Below are positions 51,665-60,898 of a DNA stretch of 64,000 nucleotides, piece by piece. A program made the translations under genes and the position numbers. The notes under the pieces are model-generated. The model was not told the origin of the DNA. It made no database searches and was given only the letters and a program-made list of their open reading frames with translations. Positions within the stretch are counted from its first letter, which is position 1, and each line of letters opens with the position of its first letter. Source of the stretch: Flagellimonas alvinocaridis (GTDB lineage: Bacteria > Bacteroidota > Bacteroidia > Flavobacteriales > Flavobacteriaceae); NCBI RefSeq assembly GCF_004916895.1, contig NZ_SNTZ01000001.1, positions 714,263 to 778,262 on the forward strand, written 5' to 3'.

Positions 51665-52227
51665 TATGTAAGGAGTTTTTCTATAACCTTCGGAAAGTGT
51701 TCATATTCCAACCGATGTACTTTTTGGGCTATTACATCTACGTTGTCTTCAGGACTGATGGCGGTTTTGGCTTGAAAAATAATGGCACCCTCATCATAAT
51801 GTTCGTTCACATAATGGATGGTTATGCCAGTTTCGGTCTCTAAATTCTTTTTAACGGCTTCGTGCACCTTTGCACCATACATACCCTTTCCACCATATTT
51901 GGGCAACAAGGCTGGGTGTATATTTATGACTTTATTTGGGAAGGCATCAATAATATTGGATGGGATTTTCCATAAAAACCCGGCAAGAACGACTAAATCG
52001 GCCTGTAATCCTTCAAGAAATTGTACTACGGTTTGAGAGCCTGTAAATGCTGCCCTGTTAAAGTAGAATCCGGGGATGTTCAGCCTATCGCACCGCTCCA
52101 GTACTTTAGCTGTGCTTTTATTGGTAAGCACCGCGGAAACCTCTACACTTGGGCTTTCCTTGAAGTATTTTATTATGTTTTCTGCATTTGACCCGCTGCC
52201 GGATGCCAATATAACTATTCGCTTCAT
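51664..52227 (-). CDS. purN: Phosphoribosylglycinamide formyltransferase
   Basis: 187 residues. ASGSGSNAENIIKYF (about 8-22) is the phosphate-binding loop, HPALLPKYGGKGMYG holds the catalytic HPSLL-type motif (here HPALL) with the Asn/His/Asp set (NIHPA, HYVNEHYDEGAII). Formylates GAR in purine synthesis using 10-formyl-tetrahydrofolate. Overlaps rnhA by one base. A TACTTTAG box sits upstream as a possible promoter. Confidence 0.95.
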   Translation of the reverse strand: MKRIVILASGSGSNAENIIKYFKESPSVEVSAVLTNKSTAKVLERCDRLNIPGFYFNRAAFTGSQTVVQFLEGLQADLVVLAGFLWKIPSNIIDAFPNKVINIHPALLPKYGGKGMYGAKVHEAVKKNLETETGITIHYVNEHYDEGAIIFQAKTAISPEDNVDVIAQKVHRLEYEHFPKVIEKLLT

Positions 52228-52348
52228 TGGTAAGGAATGGAAGGGATTTTCGATTAACTTTACAGGGCTAAAGTAGTGTACTGATATTAAAGATGCTTAA
52301 TTTCGGTTACATTTTATCGACAAATGGTGTATTTAAACCAAAGTTTTT

Positions 52349-52356
52349 TATTTTTG
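52349..52356 (+). promoter_or_regulatory. -7 element of the acpP operon
   Basis: TATTTTTG, a full TAnnTTTG match, 33 nt before ATG 52389. No clear -33 TTG. Confidence 0.55.
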
Positions 52357-52388
52357 CCAACGATTAAATTTTTAAAACCACTATAATT

Positions 52389-52622
52389 ATGTCAGACATT
52401 GCATCAAGAGTAAAGGCTATCATCGTTGATAAACTGGGTGTAGATGAGAATGAAGTTGTAGCTGAAGCTAGCTTTACCAACGATTTAGGAGCGGATTCCT
52501 TGGACACTGTTGAGCTTATCATGGAGTTTGAGAAAGAATTTGATATTCAAATCCCTGACGATCAAGCAGAAAACATTGCAACTGTTGGTCAAGCCATTAG
52601 CTACATAGAAGAAGCGAAGTAA
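52389..52622 (+). CDS. acpP: Acyl carrier protein
   Basis: 77 residues, acidic, with the phosphopantetheine serine Ser37 in [13 protein letters not shown]. Normal length. Carries acyl chains in type II fatty-acid synthesis. Followed by fabF and rnc on the same strand, the widespread acpP-fabF-rnc order. A small hairpin (ATCCATG...CATGGAT) followed by TTTTTTAT lies between acpP and fabF at about 52652-52688 and may partly terminate transcripts, so acpP can be made in excess. Confidence 0.98.
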   Translation: MSDIASRVKAIIVDKLGVDENEVVAEASFTNDLGADSLDTVELIMEFEKEFDIQIPDDQAENIATVGQAISYIEEAK

Positions 52623-52722
52623 TTACATGATATATTACTAAAGAGTATAAATTATCCATGTGGTGGTCATCGCATGGATAATTTTTTTATAATTTAGGTT
52701 CTAAAGGGTAAAAAATAGTTCA

Positions 52723-53973
52723 ATGCAGTTAAAGCGAGTAGTGGTTACCGGAATGGGGGCGTTGACCCCCATAGGCAACAATTTGGAAGCTTATTGGGAA
52801 GGACTACGAACCGGTAAGAGCGGTTCTGCCCCCATAACATATTTCGATACTGAGAAGTTCAAGACAAGTTTTGCCTGTGAGCTCAAAGGGTACAATCCAG
52901 AGGATTTCTTTGATAGAAAGGAAGCCCGAAAATTGGATAGGTTTGCCCAATATGCCCTTGTCTCTTCAGATGAGGCCATAGCTGATTCAGGGATAGATTT
53001 GGACAATGTGGACAAATTTAGGGTCGGTGTTGTATGGGGAGCCGGAATTGGCGGTTTGGAAACCTTCCAGAATGAAGTGATTGGCTATGCCAATGGCGAT
53101 GGAACGCCAAGATTCAATCCTTTCTTTATTCCTAAGATGATCGCGGACATTGCGCCGGGAAACATTTCCATAAAGCATGGATTCATGGGGCCTAACTATA
53201 CCACGGTATCCGCATGTGCTTCTTCGGCCAATGCCATGATCGATGCGCTCAATTATATTAGATTGGGCCATTGCGATGTCATTGTAACCGGAGGAAGCGA
53301 AGCAGCGGTGACCATTGCCGGTATGGGAGGATTTAACGCCATGCACGCTTTGTCAACAAGAAATGATAGCCCCGAGACAGCATCAAGACCATTTGATGCC
53401 ACCCGTGACGGATTTGTACTTGGTGAAGGCGCTGGGGCCCTTATTTTGGAAGAGTACGAGCATGCCAAGGCCAGAGGAGCAAAAATCTATGCAGAGGTAT
53501 TGGGTGGTGGACTCTCCAGTGATGCCTATCACATGACGGCACCACACCCTGAAGGAATCGGCGTGGTAAAGGTGATGGAAAATTGTTTGCAGAATGCCGG
53601 CCTAAAACCGGAAGATGTGGATGCCATCAACACGCACGGAACTTCTACTCCTTTGGGAGATGTAGCAGAGCTGAAGGCAATATCCAAAGTATTTGGAGAC
53701 CATGCAACCAAGATAAACATTAACTCCACCAAGTCCATGACAGGGCATTTGTTGGGGGCGGCAGGGGCCATTGAGGCCATTGCGTCTATCTTGGCCATGG
53801 AACACAGCTTGGTTCCGCCAACAATCAACCATAATGTTGTAGACGAACAAATCGACCCATCGCTCAATCTGACCTTGAACAAGGCACAGAAGAGAGAGGT
53901 TAATGTGGCCATGAGCAACACTTTCGGGTTTGGTGGTCACAATGCATGTGTTTTGTTTAAAAAATTAGGGTAG
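52723..53973 (+). CDS. fabF: Beta-ketoacyl-ACP synthase II
   Basis: 416 residues with the catalytic triad Cys165 (VSACASSA), His305 (NTHGTSTP) and His342 (GHLLGAAGA), plus the lysine in NSTKSMTGH. Elongates acyl-ACP by condensation with malonyl-ACP. 100 bp after acpP and 7 bp before rnc. Confidence 0.98.
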   Translation: MQLKRVVVTGMGALTPIGNNLEAYWEGLRTGKSGSAPITYFDTEKFKTSFACELKGYNPEDFFDRKEARKLDRFAQYALVSSDEAIADSGIDLDNVDKFRVGVVWGAGIGGLETFQNEVIGYANGDGTPRFNPFFIPKMIADIAPGNISIKHGFMGPNYTTVSACASSANAMIDALNYIRLGHCDVIVTGGSEAAVTIAGMGGFNAMHALSTRNDSPETASRPFDATRDGFVLGEGAGALILEEYEHAKARGAKIYAEVLGGGLSSDAYHMTAPHPEGIGVVKVMENCLQNAGLKPEDVDAINTHGTSTPLGDVAELKAISKVFGDHATKININSTKSMTGHLLGAAGAIEAIASILAMEHSLVPPTINHNVVDEQIDPSLNLTLNKAQKREVNVAMSNTFGFGGHNACVLFKKLG

Positions 53974-53980
53974 TTTCCAG

Positions 53981-54724
53981 ATGAAATTCACCTCCAAAAT
54001 ATTTAATTCCCATCCAGACTCGGATGGGGATTTTTTTTTGGGGATTAAAAAAATCCTCGGATTTAAGCCCAAGGACATAGAGATTTATAAAAAGGCGTTC
54101 CTCCACAGATCTATGAACAAAAAAGATGCGGATGGAAACCCCATGAATTATGAACGTCTGGAGTTTTTAGGGGATGCCATGTTGGGAACCATCATTTCAA
54201 AGCATTTGTTCAATGAGGTTCCGGAAGGGGATGAAGGCTATCTTACCAAAATGCGATCTAAAGTGGTAAGTAGAAAGCACTTGAACGAATTGGGAAAGGA
54301 TTTGGAACTTTTGCAGTTTGTGGAAAGCAGGATTCCCAAGTCCCATTTTGGAGAAAACATACACGGGAATGTCTTCGAGGCGCTGGTTGGAGCCATATAT
54401 CTAGACCGGGGATATTCATATTGCGAAAAGTTCATCAATGAACGGGTTATTGATCCCTATGTGGATATTGATCAATTGGAAGGAAAGGTAATCAGTTATA
54501 AGAGCTTGGTCATTGAATGGTGCCAAAAACAAAAAAAGCCGTTCCACTATAATGTATATGAGGACACGGGAAATGACGAGTTGAAACACTTTGCCGTAAA
54601 ACTTACCATTGGCGATAGAATTTTGGCAAAAGCAAGGGCCACTTCCAAAAAAAAGGCTGAAGAAAAGGCATCCAAAAGAGCCTATTTTGCACTTCAGAAC
54701 AAAATTGAAAATCAACAAGATTAA
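53981..54724 (+). CDS. rnc: Ribonuclease III
   Basis: 247 residues. The nuclease signature NYERLEFLGDAMLG (about 46-59) carries the catalytic Glu and Asp; a second acidic site is in VFEALVGAIYLDRGY. The double-stranded-RNA-binding domain is the C-terminal part (about 170-240, SYKSLVIEWCQKQKKPFHYN and SKKKAEEKASKRAYFAL). Processes rRNA precursors and structured RNAs, possibly including those in this window. Confidence 0.97.
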   Translation: MKFTSKIFNSHPDSDGDFFLGIKKILGFKPKDIEIYKKAFLHRSMNKKDADGNPMNYERLEFLGDAMLGTIISKHLFNEVPEGDEGYLTKMRSKVVSRKHLNELGKDLELLQFVESRIPKSHFGENIHGNVFEALVGAIYLDRGYSYCEKFINERVIDPYVDIDQLEGKVISYKSLVIEWCQKQKKPFHYNVYEDTGNDELKHFAVKLTIGDRILAKARATSKKKAEEKASKRAYFALQNKIENQQD

Positions 54725-54829
54725 ATAAAAGTAAACTCAAACGTTTTCGTTTGGTTTATAAACGTATTGTGCCGTTTCAGCTAGGCAATCAAAGGGATTA
54801 AGAGTATATTTACATTTCGTGTTAAAGGC

Positions 54830-55294
54830 ATGTTGACAACACACAGGATATCGGCAGACTTTTTTGATGACAGTTTTGGGCTAATAGCCATACACAGTAA
54901 TTTAGAAGATTACGCCATGGCTTATGGCATAAATTCCAATTGTTCGCTGTATCTGAAAAGAATGGGAAACGACCTCCATTTGGACGAAAGTTTCTTTTTT
55001 TCCGTATTTGATTGGGAGGATGAAATCAACGATGTATACTGGACGTTGATATCCAATTCATGTACCATAGTGGAAGCGGTTCAATCAAATGGGTTATTTG
55101 GAAACGATTCTTCCTATAGAACCAACCATTTGGTGAAGGAACGCAAAGAAGTTGACTATTTTCTTAAGGTCGATGGCGCAGATGAAACCGCTTTGGAACA
55201 AAAGGTCAAGGCCATCAATAAAATAGCAAAGGTAGTTACAGCTTATCCAGTGGAAGCACATACCTTAAAATCAAAAAGAAATCTAATCTTTTAA
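54830..55294 (+). CDS. IPExxxVDY family protein (154 aa)
   Basis: A small acidic protein found next to pyk in many Flavobacteriia. The family-naming motif near the middle appears as KERKEVDYFLKV, with the first part diverged from the usual IPE. Nothing else identifies a function. Its stop is 2 bp before pyk, so the two are surely co-transcribed, which suggests a link to pyruvate kinase or carbon flux; unproven. Confidence 0.88.
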   Translation: MLTTHRISADFFDDSFGLIAIHSNLEDYAMAYGINSNCSLYLKRMGNDLHLDESFFFSVFDWEDEINDVYWTLISNSCTIVEAVQSNGLFGNDSSYRTNHLVKERKEVDYFLKVDGADETALEQKVKAINKIAKVVTAYPVEAHTLKSKRNLIF

Positions 55295-55296
55295 AA

Positions 55297-56739
55297 ATGC
55301 CAAGTAGAAAGAAGACTAAAATTGTAGCAACGTTAGGCCCAGCAACCAGCAAGAAAGAAACCCTTAAGGCAATGATAGAGGCTGGCGTGGACGTTTTCAG
55401 GATAAATTTTTCGCATGCTTCCTATGACGATGTTACGGAACGTATCAATATGATACGCGAGTTGAATGAGGAATTGGAGGTAAATACATCCATACTTGCA
55501 GATTTGCAAGGTCCAAAACTTAGGGTTGGGGTCATGGGAGGCGAGGCCGTAGTTGTGCCTGGCGACGAAGTCACCTTTGCCACTGGAGAGCCTTTCGAGG
55601 GCACTGCCCAAAGGGTATACATGAACTACCAAAATTTCCCACAGGATGTAAAGCCTGGCGAACGCATTCTTTTGGATGATGGAAAATTGATTTTTGAGGT
55701 CAAATCAACCAACGGAAAGGACGAAGTCAAAGCTACGGTAATTCAGGGAGGACCCTTAAAATCGAAAAAAGGAGTCAACCTTCCCAATACCAGCATTTCG
55801 TTGCCGGCCCTTACCAAGAAGGACATTAAAGATGCCATATATGCCATAGAGCACCAAGTAGATTGGATTGCCCTTTCTTTTGTTAGGCATAGTCAAGACC
55901 TTATTGACCTGCAAGAATTGGTGAATAAACACTCGGACCACAAAATTCCCATTGTGGCCAAGATTGAAAAGCCAGAGGCCGTTGATAATATTGATAAGAT
56001 TGTGGCGTATTGCGATGGTCTTATGGTCGCTCGGGGCGATTTGGGAGTTGAGGTGCCAGCCCAAGAAGTTCCATTAATTCAAAAGAAGTTGGTGCTCCAG
56101 GCCAAAAAGGCCAGAATCCCCGTGATTATTGCCACGCAGATGATGGAAACCATGATCACCAGCCTTACACCAACCCGTGCTGAGGTAAACGATGTGGCCA
56201 ATTCTGTAATGGATGGAGCTGATGCCGTAATGTTGTCTGGAGAGACTTCGGTAGGGAACTATCCCGTTCAAGTAATTGAAAAAATGGCCAGTATCTTGAC
56301 CAGTGTAGAAAATTCAAGCTTGATCAAGGTTCCTCAGAACCCACCTCATATCCGCACCAAAAGATACATTACCAAGTCGGTTTGTTATCATGCGGCGCTA
56401 ATGGCAAATGAGATTCAGGCCAAGGCCATTTCAACTTTGACAAATAGTGGGTATACGGCTTTTCAGATTTCGGCTTGGAGGCCAAGTGCCCATATTTTGG
56501 TGTTTACTTCCAATAAAAGAATACTCACCCAATTGAATCTATTGTGGGGTGTTAAGGCATTTTATTACGATCGATTTGTTTCCACGGATGAAACCATTGA
56601 GGATGTAAACCGAATTGCCTGCAAAAAAGGATTTTTGGATGTTGGGGACATGCTAATTAGCTTGGCCGCCATGCCCATTAAGGACAAGGGAATGGTGAAC
56701 ACCCTTCGGGTGAGCGAGATAGAAACTTGCTCGTTTTAA
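55297..56739 (+). CDS. pyk: Pyruvate kinase
   Basis: 480 residues. KIVATLGPATSKKETLKAMI at the start, the substrate site in FRINFSHASYD, the metal/phosphate segment MVARGDLGVE and IPVIIATQMMETMI, and the C-terminal domain ending HILVFTSNKRI. Catalyses PEP plus ADP to pyruvate plus ATP, last step of glycolysis. The effector-site residues of the C-domain are not clearly assignable. A terminator follows. Confidence 0.97.
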   Translation: MPSRKKTKIVATLGPATSKKETLKAMIEAGVDVFRINFSHASYDDVTERINMIRELNEELEVNTSILADLQGPKLRVGVMGGEAVVVPGDEVTFATGEPFEGTAQRVYMNYQNFPQDVKPGERILLDDGKLIFEVKSTNGKDEVKATVIQGGPLKSKKGVNLPNTSISLPALTKKDIKDAIYAIEHQVDWIALSFVRHSQDLIDLQELVNKHSDHKIPIVAKIEKPEAVDNIDKIVAYCDGLMVARGDLGVEVPAQEVPLIQKKLVLQAKKARIPVIIATQMMETMITSLTPTRAEVNDVANSVMDGADAVMLSGETSVGNYPVQVIEKMASILTSVENSSLIKVPQNPPHIRTKRYITKSVCYHAALMANEIQAKAISTLTNSGYTAFQISAWRPSAHILVFTSNKRILTQLNLLWGVKAFYYDRFVSTDETIEDVNRIACKKGFLDVGDMLISLAAMPIKDKGMVNTLRVSEIETCSF

Positions 56740-56776
56740 TACAAGTATCCCGACACAGAAATATAAATTATTGAAA

Positions 56777-56815
56777 AATCCCAGATGCCATGAAGCCCAT
56801 GGTTTCTGGGATTTT
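56777..56815 (+). terminator. Terminator of pyk
   Basis: AATCCCAGA ... TCTGGGATT outer stem with an inner CCATG/CATGG stem, followed by TTTTTGTTTT. Confidence 0.8.
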
Positions 56816-56890
56816 TGTTTTATAGTATGTAAGTATGGTTCAGAACAGTAGACTAAACAAACATAACCTCATTTTAGTTCCAATTTACAA

Positions 56891-57739
56891 ATGGTCTACG
56901 AATTCAAGGATGCAAAATTAGGAGCCATGCTCAGGCTTGTGGAAGATATCAAAAACGATTGTCCAAAGCATTCCCCAATACCCAACAACATTAAATTTTT
57001 ATGGAACAGGAATGAGGCTCCCCTTACCATTGAGGTAGATGGGATGGCATTGGAACTACTACCCAACCAAATGGTAACGGTCACCTACCTACAGCATGTT
57101 TCCTATGTCAAAACGGAATTGCCCCTCTCCGCTATTTTTTTCAATAGGGAATTCTATTGTGTCTTTGATCATGACAGTGAGGTTTCTTGTAATGGGATTT
57201 TGTTTTTTGGCACCCAGGATTTGCCTATTGTAACCATCCAGAATGAAGAGCTGCGCAAATTCAATCTCTTATACGACATGTTTGTTGAAGAGTTTTCAAC
57301 TCCAGACAATATTCAGGGAGAAATGCTACAGATGCTCTTAAAACGGCTGATCATTATGACCACCCGCTTGGCCAAGGAGCAACTGATTGTAAAAACTTTG
57401 GGCAACGACCAAATAGATATCATCCGAAGGTTCAATTATCTGGTGGACCTAAATTTTAAGACCAAAAGAAAGGTTAGTGAATATGCCGAAATGTTGTACA
57501 AGTCTCCCAAAACACTTTCCAACCTTTTTTCCATCTATAACCAAAAATCGCCCCAACAAATCATCTTGGACCGTATTGTCTTGGAGGCCAAGCGCCTCAT
57601 AAACTATACGGATAAACAAAACCAAGAGATTGCCTATGATCTTGGATTCAATGACCCCGCCCATTTTAGCCGATTCTTCAAGAAAATGACCCAAATGACC
57701 CCTTCCGAGTATAGGGAAAACCAGCTGGTCCCGGCTTAA
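56891..57739 (+). CDS. AraC family transcriptional regulator
   Basis: 282 residues. A cupin-like sensor half (about 30-110, with LELLPNQMVTVTYLQ) and a single C-terminal AraC HTH (about 190-280): KVSEYAEMLYKSPKTLSNLF, then EIAYDLGFNDPAHFSRFFKK and TPSEYREN. ATG 56891. It precedes a 52-codon Cys/His-rich ORF and the AhpD-like gene on the same strand, its likely targets. Confidence 0.92.
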   Translation: MVYEFKDAKLGAMLRLVEDIKNDCPKHSPIPNNIKFLWNRNEAPLTIEVDGMALELLPNQMVTVTYLQHVSYVKTELPLSAIFFNREFYCVFDHDSEVSCNGILFFGTQDLPIVTIQNEELRKFNLLYDMFVEEFSTPDNIQGEMLQMLLKRLIIMTTRLAKEQLIVKTLGNDQIDIIRRFNYLVDLNFKTKRKVSEYAEMLYKSPKTLSNLFSIYNQKSPQQIILDRIVLEAKRLINYTDKQNQEIAYDLGFNDPAHFSRFFKKMTQMTPSEYRENQLVPA

Positions 57740-57830
57740 GGGAAAAATGGGCAAGTCCTCGGGAAATTGTTCCTAACACCTACCTGTCTTTTCGCAACAT
57801 CTTTGCACTGTAATTTAAAACAAACCAAGG

Positions 57831-57989
57831 ATGAAGTATTCAGGTAATACCCTTTTCAATCTAATCGAAATTTTCAGGACACCACAAAAAAGAGTGGTTC
57901 AGACAGTAATTGCCAACAACCATTGTGAGCAAAATCACCATCACGATTTCTATTGTGATACGGAAAGACCCTTTGTACAAAATAGATAA
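57831..57989 (+). CDS. Small Cys/His-rich ORF (52 aa) upstream of the AhpD-like gene
   Basis: ATG 57831 to TAA 57989. It begins MKYSGNTLFNLIEIFRTPQK and near its end has a C-x4-H-H-H-x3-C cluster (NNHCEQNHHHDFYCDTE), which could bind a metal ion. It ends 34 bp before the AhpD-like gene and follows the AraC gene, so it may be an expressed small protein or a translated leader. No family recognised; chance ORF cannot be excluded. Confidence 0.45.
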   Translation: MKYSGNTLFNLIEIFRTPQKRVVQTVIANNHCEQNHHHDFYCDTERPFVQNR

Positions 57990-58023
57990 TCAAATAATAA
58001 TTCATTTAAAATTTTTTTAGATC

Positions 58024-58572
58024 ATGAGCACATTTAATGTACCCAAAAGAGAAGAAGTAAGCGGAGCCAATCAGGCCATTTTTGACAACTTGGAAAAGGC
58101 TTTAGGCTTTGTTCCAAATCTATATGCTACCTATGCCCATTCCGAAAATGCACTGGGCAATTATTTAACCTTTGCCAATGGCAAGACCTCTTTGAAGGCC
58201 AAAGAAAAAGAAGTGGTAAACTTGGCTGTTAGCGAAGTGAACAACTGTCTATATTGTCTATCGGCCCATACCGCCATTGGAAAAATGAACGGTTTTACGG
58301 AAGATCAAATTCTGGAGTTGAGAGCGGGGAAGGCCTCTTTTGATGCCAAGTTGGATGCCTTGGCAAAATTGGCCAAAAACATTACGGAGAATAAAGGCGC
58401 TACCGATGCCAGTGTTTTAGATAACTTCTTTGCTGCCGGATGGACCAAGGAGAACCTAATCGATACAATTTTGTTGGTGGGAGATAAGACTATTTCCAAC
58501 TATATCAACAACACCATGGATGCTCCTATTGATTTTCCTGTAGCACAGCCATTGTCGGAGGTGGAAGCCTAA
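58024..58572 (+). CDS. Carboxymuconolactone decarboxylase/AhpD-like peroxidase-related protein
   Basis: 182 residues. The redox core is NCLYCLSAHTAIGK (CxxC with His two residues on), and the preceding KEKEVVNLAVSEVNN helix supplies the family glutamate. Likely a thiol-dependent peroxidase or related enzyme. Controlled by the AraC gene upstream or the convergent TetR gene downstream. A terminator separates it from the TetR gene. Confidence 0.9.
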   Translation: MSTFNVPKREEVSGANQAIFDNLEKALGFVPNLYATYAHSENALGNYLTFANGKTSLKAKEKEVVNLAVSEVNNCLYCLSAHTAIGKMNGFTEDQILELRAGKASFDAKLDALAKLAKNITENKGATDASVLDNFFAAGWTKENLIDTILLVGDKTISNYINNTMDAPIDFPVAQPLSEVEA

Positions 58573-58599
58573 GATGCTGTAATTAGTTTAAGTGTAAAA

Positions 58600-58628
58600 G
58601 CCCTTTCAAGTTTTTGGAAGGGCTTTTT
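58600..58628. terminator. Bidirectional terminator between the AhpD-like and TetR genes
   Basis: GCCCTTTCAA / TTGGAAGGGC stem (one G-U) flanked by A and T runs on both sides. Confidence 0.8.
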
Positions 58629-59203
58629 TAGTCCACATCAATACCTGCATAAAGGGAGGGTGCGATGCTTTTGGCCATAAAAATAGGCCAGTCATTTTTA
58701 AAAAGGTGGCTTTCGGTAATAGCGCTGTCATATAAAAGATAAAGCCCACTGGATATTCTTTCGATTTCCGCCTTGGAGAGATTGGGAATGTTACCGCCCA
58801 CCACTTCACCTAGGAAAAGCAACAGTTCCTTTTTTTGTTTTTGGATCACTTCAAGTACTTTTTTCTCTTTTGGTGAAAGCTCTCCTAAAGTCTTGAGTCC
58901 CCAGCACCCATAAAATTGATCTTCCCGGTATAAATCTTGGAGGAAATCAAAAATGGCCAAGAGCTGGTTCTTTCCTTTTTTTCTTCGACCTACAAACTCT
59001 TTGAGGGATTCTATAAAGGCATCATGTCTAAACTTCAAATAGGCGATGCAGATATCTTCCTTGGATTTAAAATGGCTATAGAGCGTAGCCTTGGCAATGC
59101 CACTTTTGGCAATGATTTCATTAACCCCAGTAGAATGGTACCCATTGATATAGAATAGATTACTTGCTGTTTCAATGATTTTGTTGTGTATACTTTCCAT
59201 CAT
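58628..59203 (-). CDS. TetR family transcriptional regulator
   Basis: 191 residues. N-terminal HTH: NKIIETASNLFYINGYHSTG followed by NEIIAKSGIAKATLYSHFKSKEDI (about 6-50), the classic TetR pattern. The ligand domain has no recognisable specificity. Start is ATG 59203 or the next codon (MM). Possible targets are the convergent AhpD-like gene and the divergent membrane-protein gene at 59319. Confidence 0.92.
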   Translation of the reverse strand: MMESIHNKIIETASNLFYINGYHSTGVNEIIAKSGIAKATLYSHFKSKEDICIAYLKFRHDAFIESLKEFVGRRKKGKNQLLAIFDFLQDLYREDQFYGCWGLKTLGELSPKEKKVLEVIQKQKKELLLFLGEVVGGNIPNLSKAEIERISSGLYLLYDSAITESHLFKNDWPIFMAKSIAPSLYAGIDVD

Positions 59204-59318
59204 TACATAAATATAGACAAAAGACCGGTCTGTCTAGTGTTTTTTAATCATTTTTTAGCATAGTGCTATGCAAGACAATACATTTTCATCACTAGTTTTG
59301 CTTTTTTAAAGAAATTGC

Positions 59319-59768
59319 GTGATTCTAGACTTATTAATTGCCATGTTTTGGAGCTTGTCTCCTTTTGGTGAATCGAAAGTAGGGATACCTTATGGTATTG
59401 GAAGGGGAGTGAACAGCTATGTGGTATTTGTGGCCTGTTTTCTATCCAATCTTTTGGTGTTTCCCATAATGATGTTCTTTTTGGAAAACATCAATCGGCA
59501 TTTGGTCAAATGGAGACCCTATAAAAAATCTGCACTATTTGTAGCCCGAAGGGCAAAGACCGGTACAGCGGACAAAGTCCAAAAATATGGTTTCTTTGGG
59601 TTGGTTCTTTTTGTCATGATTCCGTTGCCAGGAACTGGGGTATATGCCGGAAGTATTGCTTCTTACTTACTAAAGATTGAAAAAAAGCAGGCTTTTTTAG
59701 CCAATGCCCTTGGCATATTTCTGTCATCACTCATCATTTATGGGGTTACCGTACTATCTGTGAAGTAG
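59319..59768 (+). CDS. Small multidrug export-type membrane protein (COG2426-like)
   Basis: 149 residues, four or five membrane segments. SPFGESKVGIPYGIGRG at the start and VMIPLPGTGVYAGSIASYLL in the middle are hallmarks of the Sm_multidrug_ex family. The start is GTG 59319; an ATG at 59343 would remove conserved residues. Function is not established despite the family name. TetR gene divergent upstream may regulate it. Confidence 0.85.
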   Translation: MILDLLIAMFWSLSPFGESKVGIPYGIGRGVNSYVVFVACFLSNLLVFPIMMFFLENINRHLVKWRPYKKSALFVARRAKTGTADKVQKYGFFGLVLFVMIPLPGTGVYAGSIASYLLKIEKKQAFLANALGIFLSSLIIYGVTVLSVK

Positions 59769-59770
59769 GC

Positions 59771-60871
59771 TTAGAAATCAAATTTTAACTGAACAGATAC
59801 GACTTCTTTTTCTGGAACCTTCTTTTGTTTTTCAGTATTGAGATTGGCCAATGAAATGCCCAATAAACGCACTGAATTCTCCAGAGAGGATTGATACAGG
59901 AGTTCTTTGGCTGTTTCTAGAATAAGTTCTTTGCTTGCAATATAATAGGGGAGGGTCTTGCTTCTGGTTTGGAGGGTAAAGTCACTGTATTTGATTTTCA
60001 GGGTCACGGTTTTTCCGGCGATTTTGGATTTTTGAAGTCTTCTTTCCAACTCTGCAGCAATGTTCTCCAATTTTTCCAGCATAAAGATTTCACTGCTCAA
60101 GTTTTCAAAAAAGGTACGCTCTGCTCCTACAGATTTTGGAATCCGATGGGGTTTCACGGCACTGTGGTGTATGCCACGGACCACATAATAGTAGTACTTG
60201 CCGCTTTTCCCAAATGTCTCATCCAAAAATTCCAATGATTTTTGCTTTAGGTCTTTCCCGGTAAAAATGCCCAAGCGGTACATTTTTTCTGCGGTTACCT
60301 TACCCACTCCATAGAATTTGCGAATATCCAGATCTTCCAAAAACTGGATGACCTCTTCGGGGTTCACCGTTTTTTGACCATTGGGTTTGTTGTAGTCACT
60401 GGCCACTTTGGCAATGAATTTATTTATGGAAATTCCGGCCGATGCCGTAAGCCCGGTTTTCTCAAGGATTTTTTGACGGATTTCCTTGGCAATCAACGTG
60501 GCGGATGGATTTCCTTTTTTGTTTTCGGTCACATCCAAATAAGCTTCGTCCAAGGAAAGGGGTTCCACGAGGTCCGTATATTCATAAAAAATACTCCGAA
60601 TTTGATAGGAAACCTCTTTGTAGCGGTCAAACCGGGGTTTTACAAAGATTAAATCCGGACAATTCCTTTGGGCAATATATCCGGCCATGGCACTCCGAAC
60701 CCCAAATTTACGGGCTTCATAGCTGGCAGCGGAAACAACACCCCGCTTTGAGCCACCGCCCACGGCAATGGGTTTTCCCTTCAGCTCGGGGTTATCGTGC
60801 TGTTCCACTGAGGCATAGAACGCATCCATGTCCACATGAATGATTTTTCTTAAGGGAAAATCAAAATCCAT
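59771..60871 (-). CDS. dinB: DNA polymerase IV (Y-family)
   Basis: 366 residues from ATG 60871 (MDFDFPLRKIIHVDMDAFYA); a longer open frame upstream is not coding. Catalytic acids are in HVDMDAFYASVEQ and SLDEAYLDVTENK; the little-finger domain is at the C-terminus. The very end (EVVSVQLKFDF) ends in a LKFDF motif that resembles a beta-clamp-binding tail. Performs translesion synthesis. It is divergent from the CYTH gene. Confidence 0.96.
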   Translation of the reverse strand: MDFDFPLRKIIHVDMDAFYASVEQHDNPELKGKPIAVGGGSKRGVVSAASYEARKFGVRSAMAGYIAQRNCPDLIFVKPRFDRYKEVSYQIRSIFYEYTDLVEPLSLDEAYLDVTENKKGNPSATLIAKEIRQKILEKTGLTASAGISINKFIAKVASDYNKPNGQKTVNPEEVIQFLEDLDIRKFYGVGKVTAEKMYRLGIFTGKDLKQKSLEFLDETFGKSGKYYYYVVRGIHHSAVKPHRIPKSVGAERTFFENLSSEIFMLEKLENIAAELERRLQKSKIAGKTVTLKIKYSDFTLQTRSKTLPYYIASKELILETAKELLYQSSLENSVRLLGISLANLNTEKQKKVPEKEVVSVQLKFDF

Positions 60872-60898
60872 ACTCAAATTTAGGGTATATTTAGTTTG

